Made by a program: the position numbers and the translations under genes. From assembly GCA_002633005.1 (NCBI GenBank), contig NMRA01000351.1, forward strand, positions 173,258 to 237,257: 64,000 nucleotides of DNA, given 5' to 3'. This document shows positions 40,901 through 52,900 of this stretch, in pieces (within the stretch, counting starts at the first letter, position 1; every line of letters starts with the position of its first letter). Under the pieces are notes generated by a model. The model ran no database searches and was not told the origin of the DNA. It worked only from the letters and a program-made list of their open reading frames with translations. This stretch comes from Phoronis australis. Taxonomy: Eukaryota; Phoronida; Phoronidae.

Positions 40901-43900
40901 TGAGTGTGCTATCGTTGTCACAGATATAGTTCCAAGAGCGGCTACCAATGAGACTGCTGTACTAAACTGTGGGAGGGAGTACGTTAATGTGCATGCATAT
41001 AATTTACACTTTTATTATTTGCTTTATTTCCTATTCTCGTTTACAGTAAACCACATGTAACTTCGAGGTGATTTTTGATTATTAAGAAGTTGTTTTTTAA
41101 ACTGAATTTAATGAAGAAATTACACATTCGTGGCCTTGTCGCACTCTCTCAAAATAGCTTGAATCTGCCATTCACTGAAGAGCTGACAAACAGATTGCAC
41201 TCTGCGGAGAACGAGACGAGTTGTAACGTTGTTAGGTCTTTTGTTTGATTTGGTCGAGTTGTCTGTTTTTTGACTTTCAAACCTGCCAAATCGACTTAAT
41301 TGCAAATACAGGGAAAAGCCAGCCGAGCTCGTTGGTCCTGCAAGTCAGCGCTTGCTCTATGTTCAGATCGAGTCGAGCTTGTCTAGAAATGGGTCGAGGG
41401 GTGGCTGTGGATCGAGAGAGTCTTGGGTCGAGGGGGTCATGGGTCGAAGGGGTGACGGGGTCCAGGATTTTTAAAACAATCCCCACGAACAAGGTATCAA
41501 GACACAAATGCAAATTGCAAAACTGTTCAACTTGCAGGTAGATGTGTTCCTAAACAATCCTGCAACTGTACGGATGAGGACGGTGTCTCATACACGCCTA
41601 CTGAACGGATTACGATTGACGGCTGTAAAGACTGGTAAGATGCTGTTGTATTAGACCTTACGTCAAAGGTTCAAACATTCTGCTCATATTTACAAATCAG
41701 TGCCACGTCATTGTACTGAACACAAGATATGGGTTTCCAAAACGTGACAAGCCCGTTCGTGTCGTGTGCACGTCACCTTCACTGAATCAGGAAAAATCCC
41801 TCCCAAGACTGGAGGATGTTAAGTTGCAGTCTATGACTGAGAAAATGGCCAGAATGTTCCGTAGTATCAATTGAACCTGGGATAAAGTTGTTGCCTTATG
41901 CAGTAGAGAATATTCTAGGGTTGCCAACGAGGGCCAAGACGTGCCACGATTACAGTCTTGTGTTGTCGTAGCACTGGGTAAAGACGTGTCGCGCGTGTAG
42001 TCTTGTGATGTTGTAGCAAGGTTAAAGACGTGTCACGATTGTATTCTTGTGTTGTCGTGACGAAGGCAGCGATGCCACTATATTAGTCTTTTGTTATCGT
42101 AACAAGGATAAAGACGTGCCCCGAATATAGTCTTGTGAGGTCGTATCAAGGGAAAAGACGTGCCACGATTTCAGTCTTGTGTTGTCGTAACAAGGGTAAG
42201 AAGTGCCGCGATTGTATTCTTATGTTGTCGTAACCAGGGTAAAGAAGTGCCACGACGTTTCCTGTGTTGAAAAAATTCAGTTCAAATGCATTCACTTCAC
42301 CTGCATTATTCTGGACTCCATCGTCATAGGGCGTTTCAAGATTATTTTGAAATCAAACAGTCGAATCGCCATATGTCTAAGCAGCGAGGTGTCATTTCCG
42401 ACGTACAGTCGAGTGGTCATTTGCCCATTCCATTTTCTAAGACATGCCGAAGCATAAGTCAGTTGAATTGAATGTTTGAGCGACACTGGCATCTACCGGC
42501 AGACAGAATTACCTCTTTAATATTTATGAATAGCATCCAAACTAACCAACGAAGGATATTATATGAACTGCACTGAGTCGTGACGCGGGCGTCATTATTC
42601 CACTGCTCGCGCCAGCTACCGTATGAAGCAATAATCAACAATATACACTGACCTAGATTAAATATAATTTAAGACAATGCTTCAACCAGTGCATGGAACG
42701 TTCACAATGAACCTGATATTAATCAAAACTAAACTGGTTAACATCGGAATCCAGATAGAGAGAACATATGCCAGTGATTGGTGTGGAAAATAGCACCTTC
42801 TTCGAAAAAACATAAAATCTCCCTTGGGATACACTCGTCTGCTGACGTCATGAGCAGTTATAAAGCAGTTCCCTCTAACTTTTGGGAATACGCTTTGACC
42901 TTTTCGAATTCAATGAGATGAAAGTCGGTCTTTCCTTCCCGACTCACCCTTGTTGAAACCATGGTATCTATTGATAGGTTGGTGTGAGCGTAATCATACA
43001 TTTTGTGACTTTTGAATGGTGTACAGTCTCTATTCCCTTTTACATCAACCCTTATTCGATAAAATGTTCGTCATTTACCTTACGGCATTACGGTATTTTA
43101 TAGAGACTGTCTTAATCAATGTACCTCCAAATTACAAATTTTGTGTGACTTTGCTGAAAATTGAAATTTTACAAATCTCTGCCTTACTTAAGGTCAAGTT
43201 TTTGAGTGTCCTTAGGGTTCCGTGTTGTCCCATCTTCAGAAGGAACGCAATTTTAGTTTCGGCATAACTGATATATTTAGTCGATCAGACAAATATCTGA
43301 GTGGGTGTTTATCCTAATTGTCAAATGGTGACTGTGGGTTTAGTTTAAGTGGTATACAGTTACGCTTTGTGATTGTGCGTGATGGAGAGAGAATAATAAA
43401 ACCCAGTAATAACTTTATTATTTAATAACCACTAATTAATGTAAGTGAAGCCTGTTCTTACTTAAAAATTACGCTAGCGCCCTCCGTAAGGATAACTTTA
43501 ATCAACTGACCATAAATAGTCAAGTGTCTTATCTGCTATCTAAGCTGTAGGACTCAATCGTTGGATGACAGTCCTGTCATGTTGGTCAATTCTCGTAATG
43601 TAATGCGACAGTATATTTGCTGGTCTAAGTCCTTCGTGACGCAACACAAGTCTGTAATATCTCTCTACCCACAATACACTACGCAACGACACATGTAAGC
43701 AGTATCTGGCTACCCACAATTTCTCTTGCTGGGCATAATCATAAAACCACATGATCTTATCCAATCATATCATTGGCTGTTACGATCTGGTTTCAGAAAT
43801 TTCTAGAATCCTTAGAAAACATTGACCTCAGAACAAAATCTAAAAATACATTTAGAAATCAAAAGTACATGTAAACACGTTTGACCCCAGGGTTTTAAAA

Positions 43901-46900
43901 GTACCCATGTACAAATTTTGGGCAACTTCAATGGAACTAACTCTACTAATTTCATAATCAATGTTTATTGTGATATTACAATCTTTCAGATGCTTTCCAG
44001 TCAAAAATATCCGATTACTCGATTGGTTACTACTCAAAACACTGTTCTTTTCAGTTCAATAGTTACGACTTACGACAAATGGCCAAATTTCAGTATATAG
44101 AACTGATGAAATTTGCGGTTTCAAGGTACCGACATTGTTTTCTTAATGGAGGCTATAATATCAGTGCCACAAATTTCAAGGTACCGACATTGTTTTCCTA
44201 ATGGAGGCTATAATATCAGTGCGACAAATTTCAAGGTACCGACATTGTTTTCCTAATGGAGGCTATAATATCAGTGCGACAAATTTACAGTGTGTGTCAA
44301 GATGGTCGCTTCAACTGCAGCACAGACAATTGCCCGGAAGTTACAACGATGGGTAAGTGGATCTAACAAGATATATTTTTAGTTACCGCGGAACTCATTT
44401 CTGCAGAACATTCCTCTTACTCCCAATATGTTTTTTGTTGTAGCAAAATATACTCATTGATTATCATTTGTTGAGAACGAGTGGTGGATTAAACATACGC
44501 ATGAGATGGCTACATGAACTTCAAAGGAGCACTAAACACTAATTCTGATTATTGACGTAAGTTAGCACCCATAAAATACTTTTAAAAATATTTGAAACAA
44601 CGCGAAACTCGGTTCAACTTCGCCATTCTTTAAAACCCTGATTCTATAAAATTGCAACAAACGATTTGGTGAGCAAATGGACGACTGTGGCGAGAAGGGG
44701 CGCCTCTCGAACCACCGAATTTATTTTGTATCATAATGAGGACAGCGATTTAGCTGAACAAGGCTTATATTTTACTGGAATGTAAATTATCCAATATCAG
44801 GTGGATGTTTCTCCAAAAGTTTGTACCCTTATTTTGGGCTAAAGTTCGGTCTGTTCAGTGATAGCTTAACCTGTTTCACGATCTCACGTTAAGGTTCAGA
44901 ATTACGAAGTGTATCCGTGTGATACTCGAGACACAAAACAGAAATACGTAGCCTGCAACTTTGGCTCTTGACTACTCGGGAATCAGGTCTCAGGTGACGG
45001 AAGTTATTTTGGGTAAAACATCCAAAACACTTTAAAAACACTACACCCTATTAGCGATAACTTATTGCTAATATCTGTGTCATCAGTGATTAAAATCTTA
45101 AAGTTTGTAATTTTTTGGTCTATGAACATCGTCATTGAAGTCTTATAACTTTGGAAGGAGTTTGAAAAGTCTCACTATGTCTGCTATATCGGAAAGCGTG
45201 AATCAGACTTTGGAAGACGAAATCTAATGGACAACTATATGAAAAACACCCGTCTCGTACTCATTAATTTGCTGAACAATGCAGTCACGTCTCAGGTGAA
45301 ACATTAGCTGTACAATTGTAGATGGCTCAACAAGATTTGTGTTAAATGTAATATAAAGAAGTTGGCTAAGACGACGATGACGACTATCGCAGTACTGTGT
45401 TGATTCTATACACTGCCTTCATACTTTCAGCAACCGGTTGTTCTGCTGATCAAAAACCGGGATGTAGCAGTTGTCGCGGCACCAGTGAAGCTCTCTGTGA
45501 TATTGTAAAACAAGAGAAGACTTGTCCAGAGCCACACGTAAGTTGTTCTCCTCTTTGAAATTCATCCATTAACAGTACGTGGACCTCTGTCAGAAATGTA
45601 AACGTACCATTGATAGATCACAAGTGTTCACTTTGCCAACATGTCAGTCTAAGGTAACGGTTAGAGTAAGACTGGAGACATTTGTTTAGTGACCCTTTTC
45701 AAATTGGTGCGGACATCTCTATGCAAATTGTGTATAGTTTGTTGTTGTAGCGTTGAGAGTGTACACAAGCAATGACTATCAGACTGGCTTGACTGACCTG
45801 CCTTTATTTCTACATGGCTGAACCGGAAGCGCCGGTAAAAACTATGTAACGATTAACAGAGATAAGTTAGTAAACATATAATCACACATCTCCCTTCTTC
45901 TAAAGTTTTGAAGAAACTACTTAAACTAAGCGCTAAAGATATAAGTCCATCTTAAAACTTAGAACGTTCAATAGAGTCACTCTTCAATGAGGCGCTCAGG
46001 TCGATTCCGAGGACGGCTAGATCTTCTAAGCTGCGTCGGTTGGGTTTGTTCTAAATCTGGTGTCCGCAGTGTTTCCTGGTTGTTCACTGGTGCCTCCTGT
46101 TGTGAGGATGCTGAAGGTGGTTTGTACAGGTCACGTCGGTTACGACGAATTTCTGCTCCTTCATCTGTCTGAACCAGGTAAGACCGTGTTGACACTTCTT
46201 CGCGTACTGTGGCTTTGTCGTCCCACTTCTTCGACACGTGGTCGTACACGTTTAGTTTGTCACCAACGTGTTGAGGGGGTAGAGCTCTCGTGTTCTGATG
46301 GTAGTATCTTTGCGTTTGTCGTTGTGAGACAACTTGAACTCAACCACATTTTTAGAGTTTTCTACCTTTAGTAATGCTGGATGGACAGGAACACTAGTTC
46401 TGATTTTTCTTCCCATCAGCAACTGGGCAGGAGATAAGCCACGTGACATCGGTGTGGCTCGATATGCTTGCAAAGCCTTATACATGTCCACGTTCTTCTC
46501 GAGCAAATGTTTGACTTGTTTCACGGAGCTTTCCGCTAAACCGTTTGAGGCAGTGTAGTGTGGACTAGACGTGATGTGTTGAAAGTCCCACTCTTTGCTG
46601 AAGTTCTTGAACTCCGACGAACTATATTGCGGGCCGTTATCCGAAATAACCATGTCAGGCGTTCCATGGCGAGCAAACATGGACTTCATCACTGCTATCA
46701 CTGCACCACTAGTTGTAGACTGCAGGTACGATATTTCCGGGTACAGAGAATAGTAATCGGTTACTATGACGTACTGTCTTTGTTTGATCTGGAACCGGTC
46801 AGATCCAATCCTTTGCCAGGGTCTTGTAGGTACTTCATGGGGTTTGTAGAGGTTCCGCTGCTTGTCGAGGAAGGTAGGTTTGGCAGGTAGAACAATTCTG

Positions 46901-49900
46901 AACCATCTGAGCCATGTCCGCGTTCATTCCGGGCCAATACAACAATTCTCTTCCTCTACGTCTACACTTTTCGATTTGCATGTGTCCTTCATGGATCCTC
47001 GATAGCATAAGTTTTCTCAGTGACTTAGATATGACGAGTTTACAACCCTTAAGCACTAGTCCATTTGCAACAGACAGTTCTTCTCGAACATTCCAATAGC
47101 TGATGGCGCCTTTAGGGCATTCACTTTTACTTTGCGGCCATCCGTCTAAGATGACAGCCATGAGGTTTGCCAGTTCTGTGTCTTTGGAGGTCTCCTCCTT
47201 GATTTCGTCTATTCTCGCGTCCGAGATCTGCATGGTGCAGAAAACCATATCAATGTAGCAGTTAATGTCGTCTTCCGAGGTTGTCTGGTTTACTGTCTTT
47301 TCTGGTGCTCTCGAAAGTGTATCAGCGGCTGCAAGATGTTTTCCAGGTGTGTACTCAACCTTCAGGTCATGGTATTCATCGTCTTTGATCTCACAAATGA
47401 GCCTAACCAAGTCCAGCTGCTCACATGCCGATTTTCCGAGAAGTGACGTTACTCTTCTGGGTACGATGAAGAATGTTGTCCATATCTTCTTAGTCCCATG
47501 GCTCACTTCTACTTGGGATATCCCTTTGACTGGGATTTTGACGTTGGTGTACGCTTTCAGCCCTTGTTTAGTTTGGCTCAACTTAGGTTTTGGATTAAGT
47601 TGGTTGTAGTCAGCTTCAGAAAGTATGTAGCTTGCGCACCTGTGTCAAGTTTTAAAGGTATGTTCTGTCCCTGGATATTAAGGTTAACAATCCAATCGTT
47701 GTTTCCATTGTTGTGAGAGTTCATGTTGTCAATGGTAATGTCTCCTACGAAGAAATGTTCCTCAGTAGTTTCTGTCGTGTCAATGTGCTTAGTCTGGCAG
47801 TACTTAGCGAAGTGGTTCTTGCCTTGACACCTTGGACATATCTTCCCATACGCAGGGCATTGCATATTAGATGCATGATGTGTTCCACAGCGACGGCAAT
47901 CGTGTGTTTGTTGCTGCTGCCTTCTGTACTGTGGTTGCTGTCTCACGTGCTGTTGTTGCTGTCTCGCGTGCTGTTGTTTCGGTATCTGTTGTCGTTGCCA
48001 TTTTTGTTTTGCCACGTAGTGGGTCTTGGGTTTCTGTTGTCGTGAGTTCACTGCATGAACAGTGGCTTCCTGGCCTGTGTGTAGCACTCCCATATGGGTT
48101 TTGGCAATTTCAGCAGCTTTACAGTGTTGAATAGCTTTCTGCAAGGTCAGGTCTGGTTCTCTCAGCAGGTTTTCTCTAAGTTTGTCATTCGAGATACCCA
48201 CCACGATGCGGTCACGTATGAGGGTGTCTTGTAAGTCTCCAAATTCGCATGGTTTAGCCAATGTACGTAGTTTGGTCACATACTGATCAATGGACTCATC
48301 TGATTGTTGAATACACTTGTTGAAGTTAAATCTTTCAACAATGACATTGGATTTTGGTGTACAGTACTCTTTAAATTTACTGAGTATTGTGTCATAGTCT
48401 AACTCAGTGCCAGACTCAAAGTTAAATGTGTTATAAACGTCAAGTGCATCTTCCCCAATAACGTGTAGCAACACTGGTGACTTTTCACATGTGTCCCTTT
48501 TGTCTCCGCCTGAAGCAGTCATGTACAGTTTGAATCGTTGTTCAAATTTTTTCCAATGTCTGCTATGTTACCAGTTAAACACAAGGCAGGAGGTGGCGTT
48601 AGGGACATATTGGCTGGCTGTGTTGTAGTCGATGATTTAGCTGCCATACTACAGTCTATTTATAGCAGTAAACATGCTGCGTTCTGATTCCAGACAGTTA
48701 GTTAAGAAATATAAACAACATGTGTGGATCTCACCCGCCTCCCGTTCAGTAACGCTAGGACCTCGCTAAAAGGCAAGACTTCGCGAGATTACGTGAAATA
48801 TTGCCGTGCATTTTGAATAAGAACACGTGACTTTGACTAGCTTTTAGCTAGGTCCTAGCGTAGGTCCTAGCGTCTACTGAACGCACGCCCGATATGTCTT
48901 GTTCCGCGAAGCACTGCAACGGGTTTCAGTCTGCTTCAATCACAAATATAAGCACAACCGTCCTGTCCCGTCTCCAAACAGTCACTAAAGTGTTTCTTTA
49001 CTCCTGACACCATGTATAGTTTGTTGTTGTAGCGTTGAGAGTGTACACAAGCAATAACTATCACACTGGCTTGACCGACATGCCTTCATTTTTACATGGC
49101 TGAACCGGAAGCGCCGGTAAAAACTATGTAACGCTTAACACAGAGATAAGTTAGTAAACATATAATCACACAAATTGTACTGTACCTCGTACGTATTAGG
49201 CTAATACATGTGTCATCGCTACCCGTGGGCAGCTGATCAATTCCAGAACTTATTAATTTCCCACAATTCTTTGCGCAATATGATTCCACGCGCTATGCTT
49301 AGAAGTATTTATTGCCGAATCGTGGGCATCAAACTTTCTCTTTGGGTTGTTTAAGTTGTTTATATGGTTTAAAGACCCAAGTATAGCCAAGGTGTTTGTC
49401 TGTTCACAGTCAATGTGTTTGACGACGAAAATAACTAACGACGAAGGAGACGTGACGTTTTATGAAGTTAGATGCGAGCCCGACTGCGTGGACTCGTGCA
49501 ACGATACGACCAAACCATGCAGAATCTGCAAGCCCCGCCACTGTGTGACAAAAAGTGAGTGAACGTTTCAAAACTTGACGTAAACATTGTCGCGGTGATC
49601 ACATCAACCGAAGCGAATGTATCTCAGTGACATAGCGGTTGCAAGGTTTTGAATATTGCTTACGCGGAAGATCTTCTTTGTGTAAACTCGGATGCTTAAA
49701 GGCTCACAGGGCACTACTTAGGCCATGAGCCCATGAGCCCGCAAATTTCAATCACAAACCCCGTTTTGGCCTGTTAACAGATACTACATGTAAAAGAGAC
49801 TCTTCTGTCCAGTTCTCTAAAAACAATGATGCCCTAATGTTTGGAGGAAAATTTGAAAACTCCTTTCAAGGTCTGCTAAACGAGCAGGCGTGACCTACGC

Positions 49901-52900
49901 TTTTAGCAAATTGCCCTGCAACTGTGGGAATAGACCACCTACATGTACCAGGGCAGCCCTTCGTGCATTTATGCATGTGAGAGCGTGTGAGCATTTCGAG
50001 TAGGTATGAATGAGTAAGGCTACCATCAATATTACCGACACGAAGGAAAAATTCAAATTCCAAATGTGGACACTTAGACAATCCTTATTAAAACAGCAAT
50101 AACGCTTGACGTGGACACTGACCGACTTAAAGTCAACAATCAGGCGTAGAAATGCCTTCCTTACCGACCTCTCATAAGTCATTTGTCTGATTCCACCCAG
50201 ACCACAATGATGTGTGGAAGATTTGCGCACCTCATTAGTCACCTGCTGTTGTCATAACTTTAAGGATTGTGTGGTAAAACTAATGTTTCGGGATGCTCCA
50301 AAATGTTTTTGACGAGGAGGTACAATTGAAAAATTAGGATGGGCACCCAATTAGAAAGTGGGCTGAAAAAGGGAGAACCCACTTGTAGGGAGTTTCCGTG
50401 AAAAGTTCAGGACTGCATTGTAGAGATTGATACATGTAGTTTGCAAACCTTTTATTTTTTAACATTTTCTCAAATATAATGCAATCCTTGAACAAGTCGG
50501 AGTTTTATGGTTATGAACGCATACTCTAGAGTCAGCAAGTATAAATGAAACGCGTACCCAACCGAGCGGCTCTCAACAACTTTTCTATACTTGTACGCGC
50601 GCTGAAAACGTCTTAACTAAAAAGGTGACGTATGTGAGGTGCGATTTCAAACTAAAAAAAGTTCTCTGTGGTACGAAAACAGATAGTTTATGTAAGTACA
50701 TTACTTTCACAACAGGACACTTAGCAGACTACAAAAACTCAAATTCAGTACGTGCATATTGCCTTTGGGTGCCTTTGCATTCTCATCCAGCAATCTTGGT
50801 AGCTATCGGAATTCTTAGAGTAGACGTGTTTTCCAATAGTGTTGACTAAGGAATAAGTTTGCTGCTGATCGCGTAATGGAAACAATGCGACGTTGAGGTT
50901 CACCGGTAAGGCCAAGGTCAAATACTTTCAACGTACATTTAGTTTGTATTCTCATTAAGACCTTAATCCTTTGCACCAAAGATACCTTGTGAGGTAATTG
51001 TTGGAAAATGAGAAGGTAACAGCAACATGTCACATACAATTAATTTCAGAGACTATGTTTGTTTTATTTTCAGCGAAATGTTCTGATGATGGTTTCGTCG
51101 AATGTAAAGACGGACACTGTGCGCGCGAGTGCGACGGACGCGCCGAGTGTTTAGATGGATCAGATGAACAAAACTGCTGTACGTTTGAAATCATAATTCA
51201 GTCTCGGGAACGAAGCTAGGCTCAAAAAGCCTTATACTATATTGAATGTCTGTTGGAGGAGTTCACCGCCACATACATTAGATGCATCATCTGCAAACGA
51301 ACTCATCCACTGATTACATTTTTCATATATTCCAAACTTTCCAGTCTTTTAATGGATTTTAAGGTTCAATTAGAGCTTCTTGACTAGACAAATTTGAAAC
51401 CTCTCATAACCAAGTTCTAGTCATAAAAGCGTCGTCTGTTTTCTGCACTCGCAAATGTGCTCTTACAAAGCACAATCCTGGCGTTCTTATCATTCGTTTT
51501 AGTTTAAGTTTGTTACAATTTACTTCCTGGATTTCCACTGACAGCGATACTGTGCAGGAGACTGAAACTCGCCTTGAAAAAAGATTGAATGCGTCTGGTC
51601 TAGATGATTAAGTCCTGTCAATGTTGCTCAAACAGTGAAATCTTCTCTAATCTATTTGATACTACGAAATCTGATTTTGTGGAACTAGGATCTCGGCTGG
51701 AATTCGAGGCAATTGCCCCCCACCAAAAATTAATTTCGGCGGAAGACGAGACTTACGTGTCCTTTTAAAATGCCTACTGATTTTGGAAACGTCAACACTT
51801 ACAAATATTGATGTAGCGCTCCATGTCTCTAAGATCACACTAACGCATGTCTCATATACGAACACTATGTCATTTTAGATTCTACCACTGCTGCACCAAC
51901 CACCACAGTACCGCAATGTGCTTATGGGTGTTATCATGACGGGGAGTGTAAGCAGGTAACGACAATTTGAATATTGCCATGCTGTTGCAAACTGCTTTAC
52001 AACAGGAGGGTGTTATAAGAAAATGGTTTAATTAGTTATCGAGAGTTAAAAACCGAATCTCGTGGAGTGCTCTTAGCTTGCACTCACCGAACATCTGTCT
52101 TCTAACACGTGAACGGACGTGAAGTATTGGTGAGATAAAACTGGTGCTAGCTACTACGTTCTCTGGCTTATCTTCCGTGTAAAGGTTGGGTTCCACGAAG
52201 GGTACACCACGCACCTTACCAGTGAAAACAAAACGGGAAAACGTCACTTCGCGGCTTTTTTTGGAATTGGAACCAGTAGCGCCCCTAGCGGTTGTATGTT
52301 CATTGGTTATGGCTTGCAGTTTGACAAGTGTGGGATGCTTCTTAGCGACCGTTTAGTTGGCCTTAAGTAGGGCATCTCAATCATATAGACCGATTTGGAT
52401 TGCTAGGAGAATGAAATATGAATGATATCTGTTCAAATCGGTCAGATATATCTGTTAAAAATGTCCCAGTGAGGGCAAAGTGCTTACTGGTCTGCCAGTC
52501 CAGGTGAGGCTTCATTTCATTTTCAGTTTATTAAACAAAACATATTTAATGTGCTATTCTGGTACTGTGCTATCTCACTAAGAGTTCCAAAGCATCAAAG
52601 AATCACAACTGAGAACCCATTCAAATGTGGCATAATGTTATCTAGCCTTCCCAGAATTCTCCCAAGTTCTACCATGAGATACGGGCATGCGCAGCAAAAA
52701 TATTTTACAACCTGTCTTCTGAGAAGCGTAGGCCATTTTTCGCTTGGAGGATTTTCATGTATAATTATGTCATCAGCAAAGATGTATCTCATAACGTATC
52801 CCATAGACGGTTTCCAACATTGTGATTACATTGCACTTGTTAATGTGTACCAATAAAGTGGCCTGTGATGACATTTCTAGGTGGGGACAAGCTGGGACAT

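Larger units (their letters stand above)
45731..49172 (-). mobile_element. Ty3/gypsy-type LTR retrotransposon lacking reverse transcriptase
   Basis: Two LTRs (45731-45888 and 49013-49172) bound the element, each TG...CA. The 5-bp direct repeat aattg lies at 45726-45730 and 49173-49177. Read on the minus strand, the order is LTR, primer site TGGTGTCAGGAGT complementary to the 3' end of tRNA-Leu, gag, protease, a short RNase H end, integrase, polypurine tract, LTR. At 3.44 kb it is shorter than a full gypsy element because RT and most of RNase H are absent. LTRs differ at roughly ten positions and several frames are shifted, so it is old. It fills intron 25, antisense to the host gene, between the two LU-like exons; without it that intron would be about 425 bases. 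Confidence 0.95.

Noticed and set aside
47265-48134. Plus-strand frames over the retroelement
   Set aside because: Antisense shadows of the minus-strand gag-protease-integrase frames.
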